From the NCBI RefSeq assembly GCF_004348335.1, contig NZ_SMJW01000039.1:1-41938 (forward strand): a stretch of DNA of 41,938 bases, given 5' to 3'. The DNA comes from Actinomadura bangladeshensis (GTDB taxonomy: Bacteria; Actinomycetota; Actinomycetes; Streptosporangiales; Streptosporangiaceae). Made by a program: the position numbers and the translations under genes. Below are positions 1 to 8,565 of this stretch, piece after piece (position 1 is the first letter of the stretch; every line of letters starts with the position of its first letter). A model generated the notes under the pieces. That model did no database searches. It saw only the letters and a list, made by a program, of their open reading frames with translations, and was not told where the DNA came from.

Positions 1-66
1 TAACTGTGCTTCGCGACATTCCGCCCTGCCCTTGCGGGGAGGGCGCCGTCCCCCCGGGACCGGAAC

Positions 67-100
67 GGTGGAAGGCCCCTCCGCGAAGGGGCCTTCCACC
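67..100 (-). terminator. Hairpin terminator of csbD-like gene
   Basis: A perfect 14-bp inverted repeat (67-80 with 87-100, loop CCGCGA) lies 22 bp downstream of the csbD-like stop codon. No T-run follows, as is usual for actinomycete terminators. Confidence 0.7.
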
Positions 101-122
101 GGCAGAAGCTACGAGCCGGTGA

Positions 123-323
123 CTAGGACCCGGTGCCGAAGGTCTTGCGCGCCTCCTGGGCGGCGTCCTTGGCCTTCTCGCCGACCTGCTTGGTGCCGCC
201 GGCCGCCTGGTCCTTGCGCCCCTCGGCCTCCAGCCGGGAGTCGCCGGACCGCCGCCCGGCCTCCTCCTTGCCCTGGCCCTTGGCCTGCTGCGCCTTGTTC
301 TTCAGCTTGTCGAGGATGCCCAC
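123..323 (-). CDS. CsbD-like stress protein
   Basis: This encodes a 66-residue, very hydrophilic Lys/Gln/Glu-rich protein. It begins MGILDKLKNKAQQAKGQGKE and carries the CsbD-type alternation of KxKQxxG and EAGR segments. CsbD-family proteins are small general-stress proteins whose molecular function is unknown; in Bacillus csbD is SigB-controlled. The start is GTG at 323, preceded by a strong GGAGGAG ribosome binding site. A SigB-like promoter candidate lies 42 bp upstream (365-389) and a hairpin terminator follows, so it is probably a single-gene unit divergent from moeZ. Family assignment is from composition and pattern only. Another short LEA-like stress protein is the main alternative. 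Confidence 0.75.
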   Translation of the reverse strand: MGILDKLKNKAQQAKGQGKEEAGRRSGDSRLEAEGRKDQAAGGTKQVGEKAKDAAQEARKTFGTGS

Positions 324-364
324 TGCTCCTCCTTCAGGTACGGAAAGTCGTACGCCCTCCGTCC

Positions 365-389
365 GTGCCCGCTGGATCCCGGCCTATGC
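365..389 (-). promoter_or_regulatory. Candidate SigB-type promoter of csbD-like gene
   Basis: Read on the minus strand, GCAT (386-389), a 15-nt spacer and GGGCAC (365-370) fit the actinomycete stress-sigma pattern GNNT-N14-16-GGGNAN. It lies 42 bp upstream of the GTG start. This is a pattern match only. Confidence 0.35.
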
Positions 390-484
390 AGGGGAATGCG
401 GCGGGACGTGGCAAGGTTGTGCGGGAAGAGGACAGTGACGTCCGCCCTCACTCACAGCCGAGCGTCAGCACAGGAGCACCCACC

Positions 485-1666
485 GTGTCGTTGCCACCTC
501 TGGTCGAGCCCGCAGCGGAGCTCACCCGCGACGAGGTCAACCGCTACTCGCGGCACCTGATCATCCCCGACGTGGGCATGTCCGGGCAGAAGCGCCTCAA
601 GAACTCCAAGGTTCTGATCGTGGGCGCCGGCGGGCTCGGCTCCCCCGCCCTCCTCTACCTCGCCGCCGCCGGCGTGGGCACCCTCGGCGTCATCGACTTC
701 GACGTCGTGGACGAGTCCAACCTGCAGCGGCAGATCATCCACCGCCAGTCGTCCCTCGGCAAGCCGAAGGTCGAGTCGGCGGCCGAGACTGTCCGTGAGA
801 TCAACCCGCTGATCGACGTCGTCGTGCACAACATGGCGCTCGACCGCGACAACATCATGGACATCTTCTCCCAGTACGACCTCATCCTGGACGGCACCGA
901 CAACTTCGCCACCCGCTACATGGTGAACGACGCGGCCGTCCTGCTCGGCAAGCCGTACGTGTGGGGCTCGATCTACCGCTTCGACGGCCAGGCGTCGGTC
1001 TTCTGGGCCGAGTACGGCCCGTGCTACCGCTGCCTCTACCCCGAGCCGCCGCCGCCCGGCATGGTGCCGTCCTGCGCCGAGGGCGGCGTCCTCGGCGTGC
1101 TGTGCTCCTCGATCGGCTCCATCCAGGTGAACGAGGGGATCAAGCTCCTCACCGGCATCGGCGAGCCGCTCGTCGGCCGGCTGATGATCTACGACGCCCT
1201 GGAGATGACCTACCGCACGGTCAAGGTCCGCAAGGACCCGGAGTGCCCGCTCTGCGGCAAGAACCCGACGCAGACCGAGCTCCTGGAGGACTACGAGGCC
1301 TTCTGCGGCGCCGTCTCCGAGGAGGCCACCGAGGCCGCCAAGGACTCGACGATCACCGTCCACGACCTCAAGGCCATGCAGGACGGCGGCGAGGACATCT
1401 TCCTCGTGGACGTCCGCGAGCCCAACGAGTACGAGATCGTCTCGATCCCGGGCGCGACGCTGATCCCGAAGGGCGAGTTCCTGAACGGGTCCGCGCTGGA
1501 GCGCCTCCCGCAGGACAAGAAGATCGTCCTGCACTGCAAGTCGGGCGTCCGCTCGGCCGAGGCCCTGGCGGTCGTCAAGAACGCCGGCTTCAGCGACGCC
1601 GTGCACGTCGGCGGCGGCGTCCTGGCCTGGGTCAACCAGATCGACCCCAGCCAGCCGTCCTACTGA
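485..1666 (+). CDS. moeZ: MoeZ: adenylyltransferase/sulfurtransferase
   Basis: This is a 393-residue fusion of a ThiF/MoeB E1-like domain (about 15-265) and a C-terminal rhodanese domain (about 290-390). The E1 domain has the ATP loop VGAGGLGS, the VIDFDVVDESNLQRQ segment, zinc pairs C180/C183 and C254/C257, and C197 in the SCAEGG loop. The rhodanese domain carries the persulfide loop HCKSGVRS with C351. By family, MoeZ adenylates the C-terminal GG of sulfur carriers (MoaD, CysO, ThiS types) and then thiocarboxylates them for molybdopterin, cysteine and related synthesis. The GTG start at 485 follows AGGAG (472-476) by 8 nt; an open frame extends back to 32, but that stretch is not homologous. 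It is monocistronic with its own terminator. Confidence 0.96.
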   Translation: MSLPPLVEPAAELTRDEVNRYSRHLIIPDVGMSGQKRLKNSKVLIVGAGGLGSPALLYLAAAGVGTLGVIDFDVVDESNLQRQIIHRQSSLGKPKVESAAETVREINPLIDVVVHNMALDRDNIMDIFSQYDLILDGTDNFATRYMVNDAAVLLGKPYVWGSIYRFDGQASVFWAEYGPCYRCLYPEPPPPGMVPSCAEGGVLGVLCSSIGSIQVNEGIKLLTGIGEPLVGRLMIYDALEMTYRTVKVRKDPECPLCGKNPTQTELLEDYEAFCGAVSEEATEAAKDSTITVHDLKAMQDGGEDIFLVDVREPNEYEIVSIPGATLIPKGEFLNGSALERLPQDKKIVLHCKSGVRSAEALAVVKNAGFSDAVHVGGGVLAWVNQIDPSQPSY

Positions 1667-1678
1667 CGCTCCACCCGG

Positions 1679-1711
1679 AGGCCCCCGGACCCGCCCGCGG
1701 TCCGGGGGCCT
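1679..1711 (+). terminator. moeZ terminator
   Basis: A 13-bp perfect stem (1679-1691 with 1699-1711, loop CGCCCGC) starts 12 bp after the moeZ stop and ends in CCTT. Confidence 0.8.
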
Positions 1712-1790
1712 TCGCGCGTCCGGCCGCCGGCGCGCCCCTCCGGGCCCTGACGACCGGCTCGGCGCCATCTGGCACAAGGGCTGACCGGCC

Positions 1791-2510
1791 TCAGCCGTCC
1801 GCCGGGGGGCGGTAGGCGAGGCCGATCTCGGGGCTGGTCTCGGCCAGCATCAGCTCGAACATGGGGGCGGCGTCCGCCAGGGCGAACTCCAGATGCCCGA
1901 AGACCTCCAGGCTGACGCCGCCCTGGAGGCGGATCCAGCACTTCAGGAACTGCTGGACGACACCGAGCGGCAGGTCGACGCCGACGACGTCGTCGCGGTA
2001 GCGGCGCAGCTGCGGCAGCAGGACGGGATCGATCTCGTCGTCGGAGGGAACCGGGAACGGGCTCCTGTTCCACAGCTCCAGGAACAGGGCCATGAACGTC
2101 CAGCCGAACTGGCGGGCGCACTCCTCGGCGAAGTCGGCCTGCCCCTGGTCGTCGATGCCTCGCACCGGCGCGCCGAACAGCAGCGCGTACTCGCGGGGAT
2201 GCGCGAGCGCCCAGGTCCGGAACCGGCGGGACGCGGTCAGGAACTTGCCGCTCAGGTCGCCCTCCGGCACCCGCGCCAGGGCCGCTGTCAGCTCGCCGGT
2301 CAGCTCGTTGAACAGCTCGCCGACCAGGTGCCGCAGCAGTTCGCCGTGGCTGCCGAAGTAGCGGTAGAGCGCGGGGGCGGTCATGCCCATCTCGCGGGCG
2401 ATCGCCCGCAGGGTCACCGCCTCGGGGCCCTCCTCGACGAGGATCCGCCGGGCGGTCTCGGTGATCTCCCGGACCGTCGCCGCGCGCAGCCGATCGCGCC
2501 GTGTCTCCAC
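1791..2510 (-). CDS. TetR/AcrR-family repressor, divergent from mmpL genes
   Basis: This 239-residue regulator has an N-terminal TetR helix-turn-helix (about residues 15-60) with LRAIAREMGMTAPALYRYF, followed by a helical ligand domain. The GTG start at 2510 gives the normal family length; an in-frame start at 2579 would add 23 residues that do not resemble the family. The gene is divergent from the first MMPL transporter, and an inverted-repeat operator lies between them. It is therefore very likely the local repressor of that transporter and perhaps of itself. The ligand is unknown; a lipid or amphiphilic drug would fit an MMPL target (inference). Confidence 0.88.
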   Translation of the reverse strand: METRRDRLRAATVREITETARRILVEEGPEAVTLRAIAREMGMTAPALYRYFGSHGELLRHLVGELFNELTGELTAALARVPEGDLSGKFLTASRRFRTWALAHPREYALLFGAPVRGIDDQGQADFAEECARQFGWTFMALFLELWNRSPFPVPSDDEIDPVLLPQLRRYRDDVVGVDLPLGVVQQFLKCWIRLQGGVSLEVFGHLEFALADAAPMFELMLAETSPEIGLAYRPPADG

Positions 2511-2593
2511 TTCGCCGCCCTCTTCTCCCCTGCACCGGCGGCCGCGTCCGGCCGCCTTCGCATGATTCCCCAGAAACACCCTTGACGGAAGCT

Positions 2594-2636
2594 AACGCCG
2601 TATGCGAAGTTAACGCCATTCGCAGTTTACGGCGTT
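2594..2636. promoter_or_regulatory. Operator for the TetR/mmpL divergent pair
   Basis: Perfect 9-bp arms AACGCCGTA (2594-2602) and TACGGCGTT (2628-2636) enclose TGCGAA (2603-2608) and TTCGCA (2619-2624). TAACGCC also occurs twice as a direct repeat (2593 and 2611). The site lies 41 bp upstream of the first mmpL start and on the regulator's upstream side. The arrangement is typical of TetR operators. Confidence 0.7.
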
Positions 2637-2676
2637 CACCAACCTTACTGCCGTTATCAGACAGGGGGAACCGGTC

Positions 2677-4833
2677 ATGTTCGATCGATGGGGACGATGG
2701 GTCCACCGCCGCAGGCGGTGGGTCCTCGCGGCGGCCGGCGCCGCACTGGTCTTCGCCGGCGTCTGGGGGACGGGCGTCTTCGGCGCGCTGACCTCGTCCG
2801 GCGGGTTCGACACGCCGGGCAGCGAGAGCGCGAAGGCGGCGCAGATCGCGGAGCGGGACCTCGGGCGGGACGAGGCGGACGTCGTCGTCCTCTACCGGGG
2901 GCCGGTCACGATCGACGACCCGTCCTACCGGGCGTCGGTCGAGCGGGCGCTCGCCGCGCTGCCGCAGGACAAGATCGCCTCGACCGCGACGTACTGGACG
3001 ACCGGCGCGCCGCAGTTCGTCAGCGCGGACCGCAGGTCCACGTACGCGGTGCTGCGGCTCGCGGGCGCCGACGGGGGCGCGCGGAGCGACAACTACACGA
3101 CGATGCAGGACGCGCTGACCGAGGTCGGCGGCGGGCTCACCGCCTCGGTCGGCGGGGAGGTCGGCACCGAGACCGCGATCAACGAGCGGGTCTCGTCCGA
3201 CATCGGGCGTGCCGAGGCCATGGCCATGCCGGTCCTGCTGGTCCTGCTGGTGCTGATCTTCGGCGGGCTGGTGTCGGCGAGCCTGCCGATGCTGATCGGC
3301 GGCATCGCGATCCTCGGCTCGTTCACCGCGCTGCACGCGCTGACCTACGCGACCGATGTGTCGATCTTCGCGGTGAACATCACCACGTTCCTGGGGCTGG
3401 GCCTGGCGATCGACTACGGGCTGTTCATGGTCAGCCGGTTCCGCGAGGAGGTCGGGCGAGGCTCCTCGGTCGAGGACGCCCTGGCCGCGACGATGGCGAC
3501 GGCCGGACGCACGGTCGCGGTCTCGGGCGTCACGGTCGCGGTGTCGCTGTCCGGGCTGCTGCTGTTCGACCAGAACTTCCTGGTCTCGATGGGCTACGGC
3601 GGCATCGCGACCGTGTTCGTGTGCATGGTCGCCGCGCTGACCGTGCTGCCGGCGCTGCTCGCCGTCCTCGGACCCAAGGTCAACGCGCTGCCGGTGCGGC
3701 GGCGCCGGCGTTCGGAGAGCCGGACCGACGGCTGGTGGGGACGGCTCGCGCACAGCGTCATGCGCCGCCCGGTGGTCTACGTGGTGGCGACGGTGGCGCT
3801 GCTCCTCGCGCTCGGCGGCCCGTTCCTGCGCATCAACTGGGGCGGCGTCGACGCCAGGGCCATGCCGGAGGGCGCCGAGGCGCGGGTCGTCGCGGAGGCG
3901 CTGGAGACGCAGTTCCCGCGCAACGCCACCAGCCCGATCGAGGCGGTGGTGACCGGGACGTCCGACCGGGCCGCGGTCCAGGCGTACGGGGACCGCCTGG
4001 CAGCGGTGCCGGGGGTGACGGGCGCGGAGGTGACCGGTGCGCAGGGCGCGACGACGCGGATCGCGCTGACCTACCGGGCCGAGCCCAACTCCGACGCGGC
4101 GCGCGACCTCGTCCGGGAGGTCCGGGACGTCCCGGCTCCGCCCGGCGCGCAGGTCCACGTCGGGGGCGCGACCGCCGAAGTCGTCGACCAGCTCGACAGC
4201 ATCGGCGCGACGCTGCCCTGGCTGGCGGTGCTCGTGGGCGGGGCGACGTTCGTCCTGCTGTTCCTGGCGTTCGGCTCGGTGGTGCTGCCGCTGAAGGCGA
4301 TCGTGATGAACATGCTGTCGCTGTCGGCCACCTTCGGCGCGGTCGTGCTGATCTTCCAGGACGGGCACCTGTCCGGCCTGCTGGACTTCACCGCGACCGG
4401 CGCGATCGACCCGGCGATGCCGATCCTGATGCTGGCGATGCTGTTCGGCATCTCGATGGACTACGAGGTGTTCCTGCTGTCGCGGGTCCGCGAGCAGTAC
4501 GACCTGACCGGCTCCAACACGGCGGCCGTCGCCGCCGGCGTGCAGCGCACCGGCTCGATCATCACCAGCGCCGCGCTGCTGTTCATCATCGTGATCGGCG
4601 CGTTCGCGACGTCGGGGATCACGTTCATCAAGATGACGGGCGTCGGGATGGCGATCGCGATCGTCATGGACGCGACGGTCGTCCGGGCGCTGCTCGTGCC
4701 GGCGGCGATGCGGCTGATGGGACACGCCAACTGGTGGGCGCCGGGGCCGCTGGCGAAGATCTACGGCAGGTACGGGATCCGCGAGGGCGACTCCCCCGCA
4801 CCGCCGGCGTCCCGGCTGGAGCCCGTCGGCTGA
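2677..4833 (+). CDS. MMPL-family RND transporter 1
   Basis: This 718-residue RND-superfamily inner-membrane transporter has the two-repeat MMPL layout. Each half has one membrane helix, a large extracytoplasmic domain, and a five-helix bundle. The proton-relay Asp-Tyr pairs are present in both halves: D246-Y247 in GLAIDYGLFMVSRFRE and D595-Y596 in GISMDYEVFLLSRVRE. MMPL proteins move lipids or amphiphiles across the cytoplasmic membrane using proton motive force; the substrate here is unknown. ATG at 2677 follows an AGGGGGAA ribosome binding site, and the operator at 2594-2636 suggests TetR control. The next gene is a close, colinear paralogue. Confidence 0.93.
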   Translation: MFDRWGRWVHRRRRWVLAAAGAALVFAGVWGTGVFGALTSSGGFDTPGSESAKAAQIAERDLGRDEADVVVLYRGPVTIDDPSYRASVERALAALPQDKIASTATYWTTGAPQFVSADRRSTYAVLRLAGADGGARSDNYTTMQDALTEVGGGLTASVGGEVGTETAINERVSSDIGRAEAMAMPVLLVLLVLIFGGLVSASLPMLIGGIAILGSFTALHALTYATDVSIFAVNITTFLGLGLAIDYGLFMVSRFREEVGRGSSVEDALAATMATAGRTVAVSGVTVAVSLSGLLLFDQNFLVSMGYGGIATVFVCMVAALTVLPALLAVLGPKVNALPVRRRRRSESRTDGWWGRLAHSVMRRPVVYVVATVALLLALGGPFLRINWGGVDARAMPEGAEARVVAEALETQFPRNATSPIEAVVTGTSDRAAVQAYGDRLAAVPGVTGAEVTGAQGATTRIALTYRAEPNSDAARDLVREVRDVPAPPGAQVHVGGATAEVVDQLDSIGATLPWLAVLVGGATFVLLFLAFGSVVLPLKAIVMNMLSLSATFGAVVLIFQDGHLSGLLDFTATGAIDPAMPILMLAMLFGISMDYEVFLLSRVREQYDLTGSNTAAVAAGVQRTGSIITSAALLFIIVIGAFATSGITFIKMTGVGMAIAIVMDATVVRALLVPAAMRLMGHANWWAPGPLAKIYGRYGIREGDSPAPPASRLEPVG

Positions 4834-4860
4834 GCGGGCCTCCCCGAGAGCGGGGGCATC

Positions 4861-4892
4861 CGGTGGCCGGCGGCCCGCGCCGCCGGCCACCG
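4861..4892 (+). terminator. Terminator between the two mmpL genes
   Basis: A 13-bp perfect stem (4861-4873 with 4880-4892, loop CCCGCG) sits 27 bp after the first mmpL stop. The paralogue may therefore depend on its own promoter in 4893-4973. Confidence 0.75.
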
Positions 4893-4973
4893 AATCAGGT
4901 CAAACCAGTACAAAGCCCTGCTTACCCTGCTTGTCGGGAACACCGCAGGTCGCGGGCGGGCGGGGGGCGACGG

Positions 4974-7256
4974 ATGTTCGATCGATGGGGCCGCTGGGTG
5001 CACCGGAGGCGCCGGTGGGTCCTCGCCGCCGCCGGGGCGCTGCTCGTCTTCGCCGGCGTCTGGGGGACGGGCGTCTTCGGCGCGCTGAGCTCGTCCGGCG
5101 GCTTCGAGACGCCCGGGAGCGAGAGCACGAAGGCCCGGCAGATCAGCGAGCAGGCCCTCGGCCGGGACGCCGCCGACGTCGTGATCCTCTACGAGGGCCG
5201 GACCACGGTCGACGACCCGTCCTACCGGTCGTCCGTCGAACGGGCCCTCGCCGCGCTGCCGCAGGACAAGGTCGTCGGCACCGCCACGTACTGGACGACC
5301 GGCGCGCCGCAGTTCGTCAGCGCGGACCGGACGTCCACCTACGCCGTCCTCGAACTCGCCGGCGCCGACGAGACCGCCCGGGACGCCGCCTACCAGGCGG
5401 TCGAGGGCGAGCTGGACGACGTGGGCGGCGGGCTCACCGCCGCGGTCGGCGGGTCGGTCGCCACCTCCGCCGCCATCAACGACCGCGTCGCCTCGGACAT
5501 CCCGCGCGCCGAGGCCATCGCCATGCCGATCCTGCTCCTGCTGCTCGTGCTGATCTTCGGCGGGCTGGTCGCGGCGAGCCTGCCGCTGCTGGTCGGCGGC
5601 ATCGCGATCCTCGGCTCGTTCACCGCCCTGCACGCGGTCGCGCAGCTCACCGACGTGTCGATCTTCGCGGTGAACATCAGCACGTTCCTCGGCCTCGGCC
5701 TCGCGATCGACTACGGCCTGTTCATGGTCAGCCGCTTCCGCGAGGAGCTCCGGCGGGACGGGACGTCCGTCGAGGACGCCCTGGCCACGACCATGGACAC
5801 GGCCGGACGCACGGTCGCGGTCTCCGGCGTCACGGTCGCGGTGGCCCTGTCCGGCCTGCTGCTGTTCGACCAGAACTTCCTGGTCTCGATGGGCTACGGC
5901 GGCATCGCCACGGTGTTCGTGTGCATGCTCGGGGCGCTGACCGTGCTGCCCGCGCTGCTGTCCGTCCTCGGCCCGAAGGTCGACGCGCTGCCGATCCGGC
6001 GGCGGCGCCGGCACCGGGCGTCCCGCGGCTGGTGGGGGCGGATCGCCTACAGCGTGATGCGCCGCCCGGTGGTCTACGTGGTGGCGACCGTGGCGCTGCT
6101 CCTCGCGCTGGGCGGCCCGTTCCTGCGCATCAACTGGGGCGGGATCGACGCCGGCGCACTGCCGGAGGGCACCGATGCCCGCGCCGTCGCCGAGGCGCTG
6201 GAGACGCGGTTCCCGCGCAACGCCACCAGCCCGATCAACGCGGTGGTGACGGGAACGTCCGACCGGGCCGCGATCGACGCCTTCAGCGAGCGCCTCGCCG
6301 CGCTGCCCGGCGCCGCCGACGCGACCGTCACCGGCTCCAGCGGGACGACCACGCAGATCTCGGTGCGCTACGACGCCGACCCGTACTCCCCCGCCACGCG
6401 CGACCTCGTCCAGGAGGTCAGGGACGCCCCGGCGCCCGCCGGGGCGCAGGTGCACGTCGGCGGCTCGACGGCCGACGTCGTGGACGAACTCGCCGGCCTC
6501 GGCGACACGCTGCCGTGGCTCGCGCTGCTCGTCGGGGGCGCGACGTTCGTGCTGCTGTTCCTGGCGTTCGGCTCGGTCGTGCTGCCGCTGAAGGCGATCG
6601 TGATGAACCTGCTGTCGCTGTCGGCGACGTTCGGCCTCGTCGTGCTGATCTTCCAGGAAGGCCACCTGTCGGGCCTGCTGAACTTCACGGCCCTCGGGGC
6701 GATCGCCCCGGCGATGCCGATCCTGATGCTGGTCCTGCTGTTCGGCATCTCGATGGACTACGAGGTGTTCCTGCTCTCGCGGGTCCGCGAGGAGTACGAC
6801 CGCACCGGCTCCAACGTCACCGCCGTCGCGGCGGGCGTCGAGCGCACCGGCTCCATCATCACCAGCGCGGCGGTGCTGTTCATCGTCGTGATCGGCGCGT
6901 TCGCGACGTCCGGCATCACGTTCATCAAGATGGTCGGCGTCGGGATGGCGGTGGCGATCCTGATGGACGCCACGGTCGTCCGCGCGCTGCTCGTGCCCGC
7001 GATGATGCGGCTGATGGGCCGGGTGAACTGGTGGGCGCCCGGGCCCCTCGCCCGCCTCTACGGCCGGTACGGAATTCGTGAAACCACGGCCACCAATCCG
7101 CGGAAACCGCTTGTGGTCTCCCTCACCCGGCGCGAGACTGAACGTCATTCCACCGGCACCGCCTCGCGTGACGCCTACCGCGACGGACCGCGTCCGGCGG
7201 ACACCCACACCACATCACGGGACGTCCCTTTGGAGGCACCATGGCCACGCGGGTGA
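4974..7256 (+). CDS. MMPL-family RND transporter 2, with extended tail
   Basis: This 760-residue MMPL transporter is a tandem paralogue of the preceding gene. Both start MFDRWGRWVHRRR, both have the catalytic pairs at D246-Y247 and D595-Y596, and they are colinear through the GRYGIRE motif ending at residue 703. After that point the copies diverge: the first ends 15 residues later, whereas this one runs 57 more residues rich in Thr, Arg and Pro. That tail crosses a promoter-like sequence and the next gene's Shine-Dalgarno, and overlaps that gene by 16 bp. The tail looks like intergenic DNA being read through. Start ATG 4974 follows a G-rich GGGGGCGAC stretch. Confidence 0.9.
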   Translation: MFDRWGRWVHRRRRWVLAAAGALLVFAGVWGTGVFGALSSSGGFETPGSESTKARQISEQALGRDAADVVILYEGRTTVDDPSYRSSVERALAALPQDKVVGTATYWTTGAPQFVSADRTSTYAVLELAGADETARDAAYQAVEGELDDVGGGLTAAVGGSVATSAAINDRVASDIPRAEAIAMPILLLLLVLIFGGLVAASLPLLVGGIAILGSFTALHAVAQLTDVSIFAVNISTFLGLGLAIDYGLFMVSRFREELRRDGTSVEDALATTMDTAGRTVAVSGVTVAVALSGLLLFDQNFLVSMGYGGIATVFVCMLGALTVLPALLSVLGPKVDALPIRRRRRHRASRGWWGRIAYSVMRRPVVYVVATVALLLALGGPFLRINWGGIDAGALPEGTDARAVAEALETRFPRNATSPINAVVTGTSDRAAIDAFSERLAALPGAADATVTGSSGTTTQISVRYDADPYSPATRDLVQEVRDAPAPAGAQVHVGGSTADVVDELAGLGDTLPWLALLVGGATFVLLFLAFGSVVLPLKAIVMNLLSLSATFGLVVLIFQEGHLSGLLNFTALGAIAPAMPILMLVLLFGISMDYEVFLLSRVREEYDRTGSNVTAVAAGVERTGSIITSAAVLFIVVIGAFATSGITFIKMVGVGMAVAILMDATVVRALLVPAMMRLMGRVNWWAPGPLARLYGRYGIRETTATNPRKPLVVSLTRRETERHSTGTASRDAYRDGPRPADTHTTSRDVPLEAPWPRG
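7111..7139 (+). promoter_or_regulatory. Candidate promoter inside the tail of MMPL 2
   Basis: TTGTGG (7111-7116), a 17-nt spacer and GAGACT (7134-7139) precede the 7241 gene by about 100 bp. The site supports the view that this stretch was originally intergenic. It is a weak consensus match. Confidence 0.3.
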
Positions 7257-7543
7257 TCATCGACGACGAGACGGCGCTCGCGCACCTGGAGCGGCTCACC
7301 GACACGCTGCGCGCCGCCGGCTGGGCCGTCGAGGTGGCCGCGCCCGGCGACCGCCGCCCGTCCGCGCTCGTCGCCGACCCGCACGTGCGGCGGATCAACG
7401 AGAGCGTCATCGCCGCGCCGGAGGGGTCCGGCGGCGCCTGGTCCTACTGCTACGGCTGGGGCGAGCGGATCGCGCCCTGCACCGACCCGTCCGGCGCCGC
7501 CACCGCGCTCGGCCGCGTCCTCACCGCCCGCCGCGACAACTGA
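7241..7543 (+). CDS. Hypothetical 100-residue protein
   Basis: I do not recognise this family. The protein starts MATRVIIDDETALAHLERLT, has an amphipathic helical first half (HLERLTDTLRAAG), then a Trp/Tyr-rich segment WSYCYGWGERIAPC with two cysteines. It has no signal peptide or membrane helix, so it is probably cytoplasmic. A strong ribosome binding site GGAGG (7232-7236) supports the ATG at 7241. The start lies inside the tail of MMPL 2, and a palindrome separates the gene from the convergent ku gene. Confidence 0.75.
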   Translation: MATRVIIDDETALAHLERLTDTLRAAGWAVEVAAPGDRRPSALVADPHVRRINESVIAAPEGSGGAWSYCYGWGERIAPCTDPSGAATALGRVLTARRDN

Positions 7544-7544
7544 C

Positions 7545-7560
7545 CCGCCCGGCCGGGCGG
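7545..7560. terminator. Palindrome between convergent genes (7241 gene and ku)
   Basis: A perfect 16-nt palindrome, CCGCCCGG followed by CCGGGCGG, fills the 21-bp gap between the convergent stops. It could terminate both transcripts. Confidence 0.5.
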
Positions 7561-7564
7561 CGGC

Positions 7565-8452
7565 TCAGGCCGACTTGCGGCCGCGGCTCTTCGCCGGTTC
7601 CTTCTTGGCGGCCGGCTTCGCGGACGGCTTGCGCGCCGGCTTCTTCCCCGACGAGGACGCGGCCTTGCCGTCGCGCTCGCCGCGGCTCTTCTTGGCGGCC
7701 TCGACGCTGGCGCGCAGCGCGCTGAGCAGGTCGGCGGCGGGCTCCTCCTCGGCCTCCTCCGGCCGGGTCACCTCGCGGCCCTCGATCTTGGCGTCGATCA
7801 CCGCCTGGAGCGCCTCCCGGTAGGCGTCCTTGTACTCCGTCGGGTCGAACTCGCCCTCCATCGACTCGATCAGCGACGTCGCCATCGACAGCTCCTGCTT
7901 GCGGATCTCGATGTCCTCGTCCAGGAACGGGAAGTCGGGGGTGCGGACCTCGTCCGGCCACAGCATCGTCTCCAGCACGAAGATGCCCTCGCGGACGCGC
8001 AGCGTGGCGAGCGACTCGCGCTGCCGCAGCGCGACCTTCACGATGGCGACCTGCCCGGAGTTCTCCAGCGCGTCGCGGAGCAGCACGTAGGGTTTGGCGC
8101 CCTGCGCGTCCGGCTCCAGGTAGTAGGACTTCGCGAAGTAGATCGGGTCGACCTCCTCCTGCTCCACGAACTGCAGGACGTCGATCCGGCGGCTGGACGA
8201 CAGCGGCAGCTCGGCGAAGTCCTCGTCGGTGAGGATGACCATCTCGCCGGACGGCAGCTCGTACCCCTTGGCGATGTCGGAGTACGGCACCTCCTCGCCG
8301 TCGACCGTGCAGACCCGCTTGTACTTGATGCGCCCGCCGTCCTCCCGGTGCACCTGGTGGAAGCTGACGTCCCTCTGCTCGGTCGCCGAATAGAGCTTCA
8401 CCGGTATCGTCACCAGCCCGAACGAGATCGCGCCCTTCCAGATACTCCGCAT
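7565..8452 (-). CDS. ku: Ku, NHEJ DNA end-binding protein
   Basis: This 295-residue bacterial Ku begins MRSIWKGAISFGLVTIPVKL, the family's signature N-terminus. It contains the Ku bridge and core (about 1-250: YKRVCTVDGEEV, YFAKSYYLEP, LRVREGIFVLETMLWPDE). The C-terminus is a Lys/Arg/Ser-rich tail (about 255-295), as in other actinomycete Ku proteins, where such tails help DNA and LigD interactions. By family it forms a homodimeric ring on double-strand ends and recruits LigD. It is divergent from the LigD ligase gene across 113 bp. ATG 8452 follows an AAGGA ribosome binding site. Confidence 0.97.
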   Translation of the reverse strand: MRSIWKGAISFGLVTIPVKLYSATEQRDVSFHQVHREDGGRIKYKRVCTVDGEEVPYSDIAKGYELPSGEMVILTDEDFAELPLSSSRRIDVLQFVEQEEVDPIYFAKSYYLEPDAQGAKPYVLLRDALENSGQVAIVKVALRQRESLATLRVREGIFVLETMLWPDEVRTPDFPFLDEDIEIRKQELSMATSLIESMEGEFDPTEYKDAYREALQAVIDAKIEGREVTRPEEAEEEPAADLLSALRASVEAAKKSRGERDGKAASSSGKKPARKPSAKPAAKKEPAKSRGRKSA

Positions 8453-8553
8453 GATCCGTCCTTACCCCGCACGTTCCGGCTCCTAGCGTCGCAACCCCGC
8501 GTGATTTGCGCCAGAACGGCGCCTTGATCCTTTTCTGCGGGGCGGGGGCCGGG

Positions 8554-8559
8554 TAAGAC
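8554..8559 (+). promoter_or_regulatory. -10-like hexamer of ligD ligase (leaderless)
   Basis: TAAGAC lies 6 nt before the ATG at 8566 and no Shine-Dalgarno is visible, which suggests transcription starts at or near the start codon. Confidence 0.4.
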
Positions 8560-8565
8560 GGCGGT

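Noticed and set aside
123..438. Plus-strand frame 133-438 opposite the csbD-like gene
   Set aside because: It is antisense to the csbD-like gene, has no ribosome binding site and no recognisable pattern.
1660..4890. Long minus-strand open frame (over 1,000 codons) opposite moeZ, TetR and mmpL1
   Set aside because: It is antisense to clear genes. Its composition (Arg/Asp/Gly/Ala/His-rich, no domain pattern) is that of a high-GC shadow frame. The same applies to 4761-7208 and to 14795-17374.
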